From: Duganella sp. CF402
Lineage (GTDB): Bacteria > Pseudomonadota > Gammaproteobacteria > Burkholderiales > Burkholderiaceae_D
Assembly (NCBI RefSeq): GCF_900109645.1
Contig: NZ_FOBG01000001.1
Location: 3,206,262-3,270,261, forward strand
DNA: 64,000 nucleotides
Direction: 5' to 3'
Below, in pieces: positions 46,669 to 56,121 of the stretch. The notes under the pieces were generated by a model that saw nothing but the letters and a program-made list of their open reading frames with translations, made no database searches and was not told where the DNA came from. A program made the translations under genes and the position numbers. The stretch's first letter is position 1. Every line of letters begins with the position of its first letter.

Positions 46669-48921
46669 TTACAGCTTGCCGTTCAGCGTGATAAACACCT
46701 GGCGCGGGGCGCCGGTCAGCAGGGTTTGCGCGGTGCCGTTCGGGTCGCTGGCCTGGAAGCCGTTGGTGCCGATCGAGCTGATGTACTGCTTGTCGAACAG
46801 GTTGGTGACGTTGACTTGCAGCGACAAATCTTTCACGAAGCCCAGCGATTTCAGCTTGTAGCCCGCCGACAGGTTGGCCAGCCAGAACGATGGCACGCCG
46901 CCGTCATTCAGGTAGGTGTAGTAGCGCTTGCCGGTGTACTTGCCGCCGGCGCGCGCGAACCATGCACCGCCTTCATACGACAGCTCGGTGTTGAACAGCT
47001 GGCGCGGCGCGTCGACCACGGTCTTGCCGCTGACCGCCACCAGCGTGGTGCCGTCCATGTAGTTCGACTTGCACTTGGAATCGTTGAAGGTGGCCGAGTT
47101 GAACCAGCTGATTTCGCGGTTGAACTTCCACACTGCAATCGCCTCCACGCCCTTGGTGTCGACCTTGCCGACGTTGACCAGGGTCGACGGGCAACCGAGG
47201 ATGCCGGCGCAGGTGGCCACGCTCAGCTGGCGGTCGTCGAAGCGCGCGCTGTACACGGCCAGCGAGCCTTGCAGGCTGTCGCGCTTGAAGCGGTAGCCGA
47301 GGTCGACGTTGACCGAGGTTTCCGGTTTCAGGTTGGCGATGCCGGCGTTGTAGGCCGCCTGCGTCTGCGAGAACGGGCCGGTCACGCCCGGCTGGTGCGC
47401 GCGCATGTTTTTCGAGGCCGAGCCAAACACTTCATCGTCGCTGCTGACGGCGTAGTTGAAGCCCGCTTGCGGCAGGAAGTTTTTCTTGGCGCTCAGGCTG
47501 CCGGCGGCGCGGCTGCCGACCAGGTTGCGCGCCTGGATGTCCACTTCCAGCGACTTGAAGCCGGCGTTCAGTTTCAGCTTGCCATCCATCAGCGACAGCG
47601 CATCCTGCAGGTAGTACTGCGAGGTGGTGGTGATGAAGTTCTGCTTCCAGTCGGTGGCGAACGGCTTGGACAGGTAGTACATGGTGTCGGCCGGGCCGGT
47701 CACGCCGTAGTAGTTGCGGCTGGCCGTGTGGTTGTTACGCTCGCCCCACAGGCCGGCGCTGATGGTGTGGTCGCCGATGTCCCAGGTGACATCGCTGGTG
47801 ACGCCGTCGCGGCCGATGCTGTACTCGGTGGTGCGCAGCGAGATCGGGTTGCTGGCGTCGGTCTTCACGTACGGCGTGTACCAGTGGCCCTGGCCTTCGT
47901 TGTCGTGGTGGTAGATGGTGGTTTTCAGGTCCACGTTCGGGGTCAGGCGCAGGTCCAGCGTCAGGCCGCCGATGGTGTCCTTGCGCAGGCCGCCGGCCGA
48001 GTAGTAAGCATCGTCCAGGCTGTTGACGCCGCCGGTGAAGATGCCCTTGGCGGCATTGACGGCACGCTGCCAGTCAGGCTGGTAGTTGTCCCAGTCGTAG
48101 CCCAGGCGGCGCACCATTTCCAGCGACACGTCCTGATAGTCGACTTCGCGGCGGTCGGAGTAGTTGACGAAGCCGGTCAGGCTGTTGTCGCCGAAGTTGA
48201 AGACAAAGCGCGAGTTCAGCTGGTCCTGGTTCTGGTCGCCTTCGCCCTTGGTTTTTTCGGTGCGCTGGCGGGTGCCGCTGATGTAGGCCTTGAACACGCC
48301 GTTGATCAGGCCGGTATCGACGCGGGCAAAAGTGCGCGAGGTCGAATCGCTGCCGAAGGTTTGCGCGAAAGTCAGGCCGCGCTCGTTGGCCGGGGCCAGC
48401 GTGAAGAATTGCACCGTGCCGCCGAGGTTGCTCGACGAAGCAGTACCCAGCGCGCCCGCGCCTTGCGACACCGACACGCTGCCGATGTTTTCCGACGAGA
48501 TGGCGCGGCTGATGTGCAGGCCGTTGTTGTTACCGTAGGTCATATCGCCAAGCGGGATGCCGTCCAGCGTGAAGCCCAGCTGGTTCTGGTTGAAGCCGCG
48601 AATGCTGAAGCGGGTCGACCACTCGTACGCGCCGAACGGATCGGCCGACTGGAAGTTCACGCCCGGCAGTTTTTCCAGCACCTTCAGCGGGCTGGTGCCC
48701 GGCAGCGATTCGGCCAGGTCGGCCTTGTTGATGTTTTGCACCTGGCGCGACTGGCCGCGACCGGTAATCTCGATCGATTGCACAGGACCGGCCATCGCGC
48801 CGATGGCGGCGCTGTCGTCTGCTGCCGTAGCAGCAGCGGCCGGATCGGCGGCGTAGGCGTGGCAGGCCAGTGCTTGCAGGATCAGCAGGCACAAAGGTTT
48901 GAGGAGTGGACGCTGTGGCAT
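46669..48921 (-). CDS. TonB-dependent outer membrane receptor
   Basis: A 750-residue receptor with a signal peptide (LCLLILQALACHAYA), a plug domain (LPGTSPLKVLEKLPGVNF, FSIRGFNQNQLGFTLDGIPLGD), and a 22-strand barrel region ending VNLFDKQYISS and VFITLNGKL. The ATG at 48921 is chosen because the signal peptide follows immediately; 46 further in-frame upstream residues have no such character. There is no siderophore synthesis or esterase gene nearby, so the ligand is open. Confidence 0.93.
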   Translation of the reverse strand: MPQRPLLKPLCLLILQALACHAYAADPAAAATAADDSAAIGAMAGPVQSIEITGRGQSRQVQNINKADLAESLPGTSPLKVLEKLPGVNFQSADPFGAYEWSTRFSIRGFNQNQLGFTLDGIPLGDMTYGNNNGLHISRAISSENIGSVSVSQGAGALGTASSSNLGGTVQFFTLAPANERGLTFAQTFGSDSTSRTFARVDTGLINGVFKAYISGTRQRTEKTKGEGDQNQDQLNSRFVFNFGDNSLTGFVNYSDRREVDYQDVSLEMVRRLGYDWDNYQPDWQRAVNAAKGIFTGGVNSLDDAYYSAGGLRKDTIGGLTLDLRLTPNVDLKTTIYHHDNEGQGHWYTPYVKTDASNPISLRTTEYSIGRDGVTSDVTWDIGDHTISAGLWGERNNHTASRNYYGVTGPADTMYYLSKPFATDWKQNFITTTSQYYLQDALSLMDGKLKLNAGFKSLEVDIQARNLVGSRAAGSLSAKKNFLPQAGFNYAVSSDDEVFGSASKNMRAHQPGVTGPFSQTQAAYNAGIANLKPETSVNVDLGYRFKRDSLQGSLAVYSARFDDRQLSVATCAGILGCPSTLVNVGKVDTKGVEAIAVWKFNREISWFNSATFNDSKCKSNYMDGTTLVAVSGKTVVDAPRQLFNTELSYEGGAWFARAGGKYTGKRYYTYLNDGGVPSFWLANLSAGYKLKSLGFVKDLSLQVNVTNLFDKQYISSIGTNGFQASDPNGTAQTLLTGAPRQVFITLNGKL

Positions 48922-49040
48922 GGCAGTTGTTCTTTCTTGCTGGGTTAGTGGAAAATCAACTCGCAAGATTGTAGGAACAACATGTGACGATGCGATGACG
49001 CCGCCGTGACATCTTGATGACACTGCAGTAAGATGCCAGC

Positions 49041-49358
49041 ATGATGCGATCAATTTCACTGATATTGGCCGCAGCGCTGGCCCTGCCGGCGCTGGCGATC
49101 GACCGCCCCTTCCCCGCCAATATCTTGCGCGGGAAATTCACGCCCGGCTATTTCCCCGATATCACGCTGGATGGCAAAGCGCGCCAGTTGTCGCCCGCTG
49201 CGCGCATTTTCAACGAAGATAACCGCATCGAGATGCCGGCCGCCGTGCGCGGCAAGGATCTGGTGGTGAACTACACCGTGGACAGCATGGGCCATATCGA
49301 CCGCATCTGGATCCTCACCGCCGAAGAAGCGGCGCAGAAAGTGCCCTCGGCTAAATAG
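49041..49358 (+). CDS. Small exported protein of unknown function
   Basis: A 105-residue protein with a clear signal peptide (SISLILAAALALPALA, cleavage near residue 19), giving a mature form of about 86 residues. The segment ILRGKFTPGYFPDITLDGKARQL is followed by LVVNYTVDSMGHIDRIWILT. No family is recognised beyond resemblance to short periplasmic proteins. It is divergent from the TonB-dependent receptor and convergent with the GGDEF-EAL gene, whose stop is eight bases away. Confidence 0.7.
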   Translation: MMRSISLILAAALALPALAIDRPFPANILRGKFTPGYFPDITLDGKARQLSPAARIFNEDNRIEMPAAVRGKDLVVNYTVDSMGHIDRIWILTAEEAAQKVPSAK

Positions 49359-49366
49359 CCAGGTAA

Positions 49367-51679
49367 CTAAATCGCGAAGTCGCTGTAGGGCGCCGGCGCG
49401 ATACTGGCCCGCGCGCCGGCAAAGCGCAGCAATTCGTCCGGCGCGACTGGCCGGGCGATGTGGTAGCCCTGCAGGTAATGGCAGCCCATCTTCTCAAGAA
49501 TCGCCGCCTGCCCCGCCGTCTCCACCCCTTCCGCCACCAGTTGCAACCCGAGGCTGTGGCCCATCGCGATGATGGCGTGCACCAGACTGTTGCTGCGCTC
49601 GCTGTGCTCGATGTCCATCACGAAGGCGCGGTCGATCTTCAGCGTGTTGAGATGGAACTGGGTCAGGTAGCTGAGCGAGGAATAGCCGGTACCGAAGTCG
49701 TCCAGCGAAATGCCCACGCCAAGCGCACGCAGCTGGGCCAGCACGGCTTGTACATTGGCCGCGTCCTCGATCAGCACGCGCTCGGTCAGTTCCAGCTCCA
49801 GCTGGTGCGGCGACAGCTGATTGCGGATCAGCGCCTGCGACACCAGCGTGACGAAATCCGGCGCCGCCAGCTGCCAGGCCGAGACATTGATGCTGATGGT
49901 GGCATCGTCCAGCGCACTCTGCTTCCACTCGCCCATCTGGCGGCACGCCTGTTCCAGCACCCAGGTGCCGAGCGCGATAATCATGCCGCTGTCTTCCGCT
50001 ACCGGGATGAAGCGGTCCGGCGGCACCGGGCCCAGCAGCGAACTATTCCAGCGCAGCAGCGCTTCGACCTTGGTCAACTTGCCGGTGTGGGAGTTGGTAA
50101 TGGCCTGATAAACCAGATGAAACTCGCCGGCCTCGATAGCGCCGCGCAGGGCGCCGTCGATCACCAGGCCATCCTTGGCGGCGGCATTCATGGCGTCGTT
50201 GAACACGCGCTGCTCGCCACGGCCGGCTTTCTTGGCCTCGTACATGGCGATGTCGGCGTTGCGAACGAGGCTTTCGCTATCGCTGCCGTGCAATGGATAG
50301 TAGGCGATGCCGACGCTGGCCGTGACGCTGATGGCGTGATACGACAGCTCGAAGCCCCGGCCCATCGAGGCGATGATGGCGCTGGCGCAATCCGCCGCCA
50401 TCTGCGCGGCGGTTCCGGGCGACAGGTCGGGAATGACCACGATGAACTCGTCGCCGCCGAAACGCGCCAGCACGTCGTCCGGACGCAGCAGTCCGTGCAG
50501 GCGGCTGGCGGCGGTACGCAGCAGTTCGTCGCCGGCGGCATGGCCGAAGGAATCATTCACGCGTTTGAATTTGTCCAGGTCAATGAACAGGATGGCGCAT
50601 TCGCGACCGTCTTTGTCGGCCCGGACCAACTCCTGCTCCAGCCGGGCCGTCAGCGCGTGACGGTTGTAGAAACCGGTAACCGGGTCGATGCGGGCGGCCT
50701 GGTACAGCAAATCGTCTTTCTTTTTGCGCTCGGTGATATCCAGTAACTGGACCAGCGCGAACAACTGGCCGCGCTCGAAGTAAGGCGAACCCAGCATCTC
50801 AACCGGCAGACTGTTGCCATTACACAATTTCACCACAGCGGTATCGGACAACGGGAACTGCGTGCCTACGGCTTCGAAGCGGCGGAAATAATGGTCGGCC
50901 ATGTCGCGCGTCAGGTTCGGCAACAAATCGCAGACATGCAGGCCGATGAGCTCTTGAGCATTATTAAAGCCGAGCAATTTTGCACAACGTTCATTAGCGA
51001 TCTGCACAAATCCGCGCCGGTCGCGGATCAGGAAACCGTGGCTGAGGCTGTCGATGGTGCGACCATAACGTTGCTGGATTTCGTCCAGAACGGCGTAGGC
51101 CAGGCCCAGCATCGACAATACTTTCAGGAAGCTAGTGACGTTGAACCAGATGATGAACCAGTCCGGACTAAAATTGGCAGCGCTTAATAAATTAAATCCT
51201 CCGCGCAGAATCAACGTCACGCCAAGTACACGGTAATGATTTTGCACGCTGACCAGCTTCCAGCCGGCCCAAACCATCACCAGGCCTAACGCGCTGACAC
51301 TGCCTGGAATTAACCAGGCATTATTCCAACTCCACAGAATATAGAATATCCCGCTGCCGAATAAAATACCCGGCGCCAGCCAGCGAATTTGATAGGCGCG
51401 TAATTGACCAATAAAGAACCGGGTGCCGGCCCAATAACCTGCCATGCCAATGGCGAGCGATAAAGCGCAGAAATAAACGCGCCAAGGCAGAGTGAATAAA
51501 TCGGCGCCAACCAGCCATAACGCACTGCCGCAAATAACCGAAAATTGTGCTACGCCCCAGCAAAGCGCGTGCTTTTCCTTGCGCTGCATTAGCCAAAGGA
51601 AAATGAGTATGGCACTCAACATGGCGTCGGCGGAAAACTCCACCACCATCGGTATGAAATAGCCTGGATCTGCGTTCAT
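49367..51679 (-). CDS. Membrane GGDEF-EAL protein with PAS domain
   Basis: A 770-residue c-di-GMP enzyme. About eight N-terminal membrane helices (residues 5-215) form an integral sensor, then come a PAS domain (~230-350, closing LLDITERKKKDD), a GGDEF domain with intact ARFGGDEF and an RPDD inhibitory site, and an EAL domain with KVEALLRW, LELELTERVL, LDDFGTGYSS, and AEGVET. Both catalytic sets look intact, so it could synthesise or degrade c-di-GMP. The ATG at 51679 has GGAG close upstream. Confidence 0.92.
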   Translation of the reverse strand: MNADPGYFIPMVVEFSADAMLSAILIFLWLMQRKEKHALCWGVAQFSVICGSALWLVGADLFTLPWRVYFCALSLAIGMAGYWAGTRFFIGQLRAYQIRWLAPGILFGSGIFYILWSWNNAWLIPGSVSALGLVMVWAGWKLVSVQNHYRVLGVTLILRGGFNLLSAANFSPDWFIIWFNVTSFLKVLSMLGLAYAVLDEIQQRYGRTIDSLSHGFLIRDRRGFVQIANERCAKLLGFNNAQELIGLHVCDLLPNLTRDMADHYFRRFEAVGTQFPLSDTAVVKLCNGNSLPVEMLGSPYFERGQLFALVQLLDITERKKKDDLLYQAARIDPVTGFYNRHALTARLEQELVRADKDGRECAILFIDLDKFKRVNDSFGHAAGDELLRTAASRLHGLLRPDDVLARFGGDEFIVVIPDLSPGTAAQMAADCASAIIASMGRGFELSYHAISVTASVGIAYYPLHGSDSESLVRNADIAMYEAKKAGRGEQRVFNDAMNAAAKDGLVIDGALRGAIEAGEFHLVYQAITNSHTGKLTKVEALLRWNSSLLGPVPPDRFIPVAEDSGMIIALGTWVLEQACRQMGEWKQSALDDATISINVSAWQLAAPDFVTLVSQALIRNQLSPHQLELELTERVLIEDAANVQAVLAQLRALGVGISLDDFGTGYSSLSYLTQFHLNTLKIDRAFVMDIEHSERSNSLVHAIIAMGHSLGLQLVAEGVETAGQAAILEKMGCHYLQGYHIARPVAPDELLRFAGARASIAPAPYSDFAI

Positions 51680-51753
51680 GGCTCCATTGTACGGCGGATC
51701 CCGGCTTTTCATGCTAAAAATTGGCACGTACTTGCCACTTTTTAGCTTGTGCG

Positions 51754-52359
51754 CTACAGAAACAGCGAGATTGCAAGCGTCCACATGACCACAGCGATAA
51801 TCGCGTCGAGGATTTGCCAGGCGCGCGGGCGGGAGAATACCGGCGTCAAATAACGTGCGCCAAGACCGAGGCTGCTAAACCATATCGCCGATGCCAACAT
51901 TGCGCCCAAGGCAAAATACAGACGGCCATTTCCGGCTTGCTGCCCGCCGATCGAACCTAATAACACCACGGTATCCAGATAAACATGGGGATTTAATAAA
52001 CTGAATGCCAGCATGGCGGCGATCACGGCACGGCGATCCGGCGCGGCATTATTCTCCCCGGCCACCATCGCCGACGGATTAAATGCCGAACGCGCTGCGC
52101 GCAAGCCGTACCAGAATAAGAAGCCGGCGCCGGCGATTTTAATCCAGAATAACAACGATGGAGCTTCAGTGATTAACTGGCCCATGCCGGCTACACCGGC
52201 GGCAATTAAAACCACGTCGCACAAAATACAAATCGCAATACAAGTGAGCACGAACTCGCGCTTCAATGCCTGCCGCAGCAAATACGCATTTTGTGAACCA
52301 ATGGCAACTATCAAACTGCCGCCGAGGCCGATGCCTTTCAAAAAAGCGCTGACTTCCAT
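51754..52359 (-). CDS. argO: LysE-family amino acid exporter, ArgO-like
   Basis: A 201-residue membrane protein with about six helices. The N-terminal GLGGSLIVAIGSQNAYLLRQAL and the internal FSLLNPHVYLDTVVLLGSIG are the LysE/ArgO signatures. It should export arginine or lysine. The ATG at 52359 has a strong GGAGAAGG site; upstream in-frame residues are not conserved-looking. It is divergent from an ArgP-type regulator, the standard argO/argP pairing. Confidence 0.92.
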   Translation of the reverse strand: MEVSAFLKGIGLGGSLIVAIGSQNAYLLRQALKREFVLTCIAICILCDVVLIAAGVAGMGQLITEAPSLLFWIKIAGAGFLFWYGLRAARSAFNPSAMVAGENNAAPDRRAVIAAMLAFSLLNPHVYLDTVVLLGSIGGQQAGNGRLYFALGAMLASAIWFSSLGLGARYLTPVFSRPRAWQILDAIIAVVMWTLAISLFL

Positions 52360-52446
52360 GACCTTCTCCGTGCGAAAAAACGCCAGATTACGGCCTGCGC
52401 ATAGATAAGTATAATTAATCTTATTTGCCAAATATTAGGTGCGCTA

Positions 52447-53337
52447 ATGAGTCGCGTGGACTACCGGGGACTGGCGGCGCTCGACGCCGTGATCGATTAT
52501 GGCAGTTTTGACAAAGCCGCCGCCGCGCTGGCGATCACTCAATCGGCGGTGTCGCAGCGCATCCGCATGCTGGAAAACAGCGCCGGCGAGTTGCTCATCG
52601 TGCGCAGCCAACCGCCCTCCCCGACCGAAGCCGGGCAGCGTTTGATCGCCCATTACCGGCAGGTGCGGCTACTGGAATCGGCGCTGGACAAGCGTCCCGG
52701 CGACGCCGAATCACGGCCGGAAATCGCCATCGCGGTCAACGCCGACAGCGCCGCGACCTGGCTGCAGGAAGCCGTCACCCCGTTAATGGCGAACGGCGAC
52801 TGCATGCTGCAGATCCGCCTCGACGACCAGGACCACACGCTAAGCATGCTGCGCGAAGGCCGGGTTTTCGGCTGCGTGACCAGCGAAACCGCCCAGGTGG
52901 CCGGCACCACCGTCACGCCGCTGGGCAAGATGCGCTATTTTTGCGTGGCCAGCCCGGCGTTTGCCGCGCGCTGGTTCCCCGACGGCGTCACCGCGCAAGC
53001 CGTCCAGCACGCCCCGGCCATGAATTTCGACCGCAAGGACATGCTGCAAACCCGCTTCATCGCCCAGCGTACCGGCTACACCGGGCGCTACCCGCACCAT
53101 GCTTTGTCCAGTTCAGACGGCTATGTGCGTTTTATCGAGGCGGGATTGGGCTATGGCATGTTGCCGATCCAGCAATGCGAGCGGCAATTACGCGATGGCA
53201 CGCTGATCGACCTCGCGCCGGGCGACTGGCTGGACGTGCCGCTGGTCTGGCATATGTGGGATATCCAGACCCCGTTCACGCGCGCATTGTCCGACAACTT
53301 GATCGCTACTGCGCGTAAGTGGCTGATTTCGACCTGA
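52447..53337 (+). CDS. argP: LysR-family regulator ArgP
   Basis: A 296-residue LysR-type regulator. The N-terminal winged helix (DYRGLAALDAVIDYGSFDKAAAALAITQSAVSQRI) is close to ArgP/LysG, followed by a periplasmic-binding-like effector domain. It should bind lysine or arginine and control the divergent exporter. The 87-base gap between the two starts presumably carries the operator, though no clear T-N11-A palindrome stands out. Confidence 0.92.
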   Translation: MSRVDYRGLAALDAVIDYGSFDKAAAALAITQSAVSQRIRMLENSAGELLIVRSQPPSPTEAGQRLIAHYRQVRLLESALDKRPGDAESRPEIAIAVNADSAATWLQEAVTPLMANGDCMLQIRLDDQDHTLSMLREGRVFGCVTSETAQVAGTTVTPLGKMRYFCVASPAFAARWFPDGVTAQAVQHAPAMNFDRKDMLQTRFIAQRTGYTGRYPHHALSSSDGYVRFIEAGLGYGMLPIQQCERQLRDGTLIDLAPGDWLDVPLVWHMWDIQTPFTRALSDNLIATARKWLIST

Positions 53338-53962
53338 CCGACAGTGCAATCAGATACAGCGCCGCGTAATAGGTGCCCAGCACCAGCAGCGCCGAGGCCG
53401 GCACCGGGGCGTGGAATTTGTTATAGGCCAGCGTGGTGTCGGAAATCAGAAATGCGATGCCGCCGCCGGCCGCCAGCTTGCCGTCCGCCGTGCCGAGGCT
53501 GAGGCCGCGCGACACGGCTTGCGCCGTCATCGCCACCAGGCACAGCATGTAAGCCACGACCGGGATCTGCAAGCCCTTGCCCACGCCCGGCCACAGCACC
53601 ACCAGATTGGCCAGGCTTAGCGCCAGCAGCAGGATCAGCGGCAAACGTTTGCCGAACAGGGGCGCATCGCGCGTGAACGCACGCAAAAAGAACAAATGCG
53701 CGATCAGGAAACTGGCCAGGCCCAGCTCGAAGCCCAGCGTCATCGGCAACATCAGGAACACATCGCCAAACAGCGACAGCAGCAACGCCGCCAGAATGGC
53801 CTTGCGGTATAGCGGCTGGCCGTCGCCTGTGGCGCGCCATACCATGCCCCACACCAGTATGGTGGTCAGCGGCTTGAACAGGTAGTGCAGCCAGATCGCC
53901 TCGCCGCCCAGCGCCGAACCCGTTATCGCCAGCAGCGCCGACGCCAGAATTGCCCAACTCAT
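53306..53962 (-). CDS. YhhN/TMEM86-family membrane protein (lysoplasmalogenase-like)
   Basis: A 218-residue protein with about eight membrane helices, with the family blocks KPLTTILVWGM, FGDVFLMLP, FLIAHLFFLRAF and SDTTLAYNKF. Animal TMEM86 hydrolyses lysoplasmalogens; the bacterial role is unproven. The ATG at 53962 overlaps the end of the upstream methyltransferase (ATGA). Its C-terminus overlaps the convergent argP by 32 bases. Confidence 0.85.
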   Translation of the reverse strand: MSWAILASALLAITGSALGGEAIWLHYLFKPLTTILVWGMVWRATGDGQPLYRKAILAALLLSLFGDVFLMLPMTLGFELGLASFLIAHLFFLRAFTRDAPLFGKRLPLILLLALSLANLVVLWPGVGKGLQIPVVAYMLCLVAMTAQAVSRGLSLGTADGKLAAGGGIAFLISDTTLAYNKFHAPVPASALLVLGTYYAALYLIALSVRSKSATYAQ

Positions 53963-55053
53963 GTACCGCCTCCTGTCATTGCCGCCAAATCTTCCCGCAC
54001 GCGGGCCTCCCACGCGTCCGCGTCCGGCTGGTGCAGATAACGTGCTTCCGACGCCGGCTCCGTCATCGGCGGACCGACGCGCTGGTAAATCATCACGCTG
54101 GTCCAAGACAGGGTGCCCGGCGCATGCGATTGCAGCAGCCGGAACGCCGGGTGCTTGATCGGATAAGTGGTGGTGCTGACCAGCGCGCCCTCCGGCAACT
54201 CGCGCGCCAGCTTGTCGCTGATAGCGTCCATCAGCGGCCCGAAACAGGTGCTGTACAGGAACACCAGACTGGCGCCGCGCACATCGACCTTGAACATATC
54301 GTTTTCCAGGAACAGGATGCGCGAGCCGAGTTCCAGCAGGTGGCTGCCAGTCGCCATCACGCCGGACGGCAGGCGCAGCGGGGTTTCCAGCTTCAATTGC
54401 TCGGGCAAGGCGGCCAGTCCCTGACGGGCCAGCGTCAACAGGCGCACCAGCCGCTCCTGCGCCAGCCGATGGCGGTAGTTCAGCAATTCCACGCCAATGC
54501 AGCGCACGAACGGCAGGGTCAGCGCGGCCGTCATCACCACCTTGCCGAGGCCGCTGCCGAGGTCGACCATGACGCCGCCGGGCGGCAGGAACGGTTTGAC
54601 GGCATCGAAGTAGTTGTCCAGCTCGAAGCGCTGCATTTCGCCGTAGATCAGACCGCCCTCCTGGATCAGCCAGTCGCGGATCTCGGCGTCGCCGATCTCG
54701 TCCAGCTGGCGGAAGCCGGGCAGCGGCGCCAGCTTGGGCAGCATGCCCATCGGCATGATACTGGCGGGCAGGTTGCCGATCATCACGCTCAGGTGCGGAC
54801 GCAGGCGCTGCAGCAGGTAATCGTGGCGCGCCGGTTTTTCCAGGCAGGCGCGCAGCGCGAAGCCGATTTCAAGGAAAGGCAGGAAAGGTGAATCCGGCGT
54901 CAGGTCCAGCGTGGGGCGGGCGTGCGATTCGCCGCCCTGCACACTCTGCAACAGCGCCTCGAAAATATCGGCCGGCTGACGGAAGCGCTGCACCGCCACG
55001 GTCGGGCGATCCTCGGTGCGAAAGATGGGGGGCTGCAGGGTAGAGCTATCCAT
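53959..55053 (-). CDS. DOT1-like SAM-dependent methyltransferase
   Basis: A 364-residue protein. The C-terminal half has YGEMQRFELDNYFDAV, motif I VMVDLGSGLGKVVMTAAL, CIGVELLNYRH, and LFLENDMF...LVFLYSTCFG. This order mirrors the DOT1 fold (YGE, DLGSGxG, GxE, D, then an NNF-like block), here without evidence for a histone substrate. The N-terminal ~120 residues are unassigned. Start ATG at 55053; a GTG two codons earlier is possible and neither has a good ribosome site. It is coupled to the YhhN-type gene by ATGA. Confidence 0.75.
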   Translation of the reverse strand: MDSSTLQPPIFRTEDRPTVAVQRFRQPADIFEALLQSVQGGESHARPTLDLTPDSPFLPFLEIGFALRACLEKPARHDYLLQRLRPHLSVMIGNLPASIMPMGMLPKLAPLPGFRQLDEIGDAEIRDWLIQEGGLIYGEMQRFELDNYFDAVKPFLPPGGVMVDLGSGLGKVVMTAALTLPFVRCIGVELLNYRHRLAQERLVRLLTLARQGLAALPEQLKLETPLRLPSGVMATGSHLLELGSRILFLENDMFKVDVRGASLVFLYSTCFGPLMDAISDKLARELPEGALVSTTTYPIKHPAFRLLQSHAPGTLSWTSVMIYQRVGPPMTEPASEARYLHQPDADAWEARVREDLAAMTGGGT

Positions 55054-55074
55054 CTGCACGAGGATAAAGGAAGC

Positions 55075-55440
55075 CTATGCGGGCCGCAATGGCTTTAGCA
55101 TCTTTGCAACATCGTCGTAATGCGCCTGCCAGCCGGAACTGGCCAGCTTGGGCGCACACACCGGGCAGGCGGCGAACGGATCGCAGTCGTGCTCCAGCTC
55201 GAGATAGTAGCGGCCGATGACCGGTTTGCCGGCGTAGGAATCCGTCATCACCGGGCGCGACTTGAGCGAGGGCTTGGCCACGGCTGGCACGAAATCGGCG
55301 CCGCCCGGCGGCAGCCAGCGCTCGAACGCTTCGACCGGCTTGCCATCCGGCACATACCACGACTTGCGCTCACTGTTCCAGCGCGCGCCGAGCGCCTTGG
55401 CTTCTTCTTTTTCCGCGAACGGCACTTTTAAAAACATCAT
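55075..55440 (-). CDS. DUF5710 domain protein
   Basis: A 121-residue protein whose first 45 residues, FLKVPFAEKEEAKALGARWN then KSWYVPDGKP, match the DUF5710 module, a small domain often attached to DNA-handling proteins. The C-terminal half has a CDPFAACPVC segment that may bind zinc. An AAGGAGTG ribosome site precedes the ATG. The function is unknown. Confidence 0.8.
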   Translation of the reverse strand: MMFLKVPFAEKEEAKALGARWNSERKSWYVPDGKPVEAFERWLPPGGADFVPAVAKPSLKSRPVMTDSYAGKPVIGRYYLELEHDCDPFAACPVCAPKLASSGWQAHYDDVAKMLKPLRPA

Positions 55441-55488
55441 CTTGGATCACTCCTTGCTGCGAGAGTGCCATTATCGGACAATATCGCC

Positions 55489-56121
55489 ATGCCTACCATA
55501 GAACCACTGACCCTCACGCTGGCCGAACTGGCCGAGCGCTGGAACATGAGCCCGCAGCAAGTGCTGGAATCCCCGCACGCGCTGCCCATGTATTTTTACT
55601 TTGACGGACTGGTGTTCGACTTCAACGACAAATGGCACCGCGCCAACGGCGACGCCAGCGTGCTGCAAGCGCTGGAGCAGCACAAGACACGCCTGTCGAC
55701 GCTGGAAATCGACCTGCAGCGACAGACCATGCACAAGCGCGGCCTGCTCAAGCTGACCCAATGGGAAGAAGCGCTGAGCGATGAAGAACTGCAAAGCCAG
55801 CAGACGGAAGCGGACCGGCTGACGGAAGAAATCCCGCAACTGACCGAGCAGCTCAAGCAGCGCCGCGAGGAACGCCAGCGCCGCGTGCGCAACGGCCTGC
55901 TGCGCGCAGCGCCGCGCACTGTGGCCGAAATCGCCAAGCGCGGCCAGGTGCGCTTCCCGCAATTCGCCTACATGCCGCATCCGGCTGAAGGCGAGCACGG
56001 CATCGCCGCCGGCGCCGTGGTGGCGCTGGAAGATGGCTTCCCGCTGAAGGAATTCCTCGGCGTGGCGGACCTGGTGGCGTCGATGGCCGATGTGCGCCTG
56101 GCCGAGGACAGCGCGACTTAA
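55489..56121 (+). CDS. Hypothetical protein with central coiled coil
   Basis: A 210-residue soluble protein. After an N-terminal segment with MYFYFDGLVFDFNDKWH comes a charged coiled coil (residues ~60-135, including DRLTEEIPQLTEQLKQRREE), then a compact C-terminus (FPQFAYMPHPAEGEHG). No family is recognised. The ATG at 55489 is chosen over a GTG 24 bases upstream. Its stop overlaps that of the convergent oxidoreductase by four bases. Confidence 0.7.
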   Translation: MPTIEPLTLTLAELAERWNMSPQQVLESPHALPMYFYFDGLVFDFNDKWHRANGDASVLQALEQHKTRLSTLEIDLQRQTMHKRGLLKLTQWEEALSDEELQSQQTEADRLTEEIPQLTEQLKQRREERQRRVRNGLLRAAPRTVAEIAKRGQVRFPQFAYMPHPAEGEHGIAAGAVVALEDGFPLKEFLGVADLVASMADVRLAEDSAT

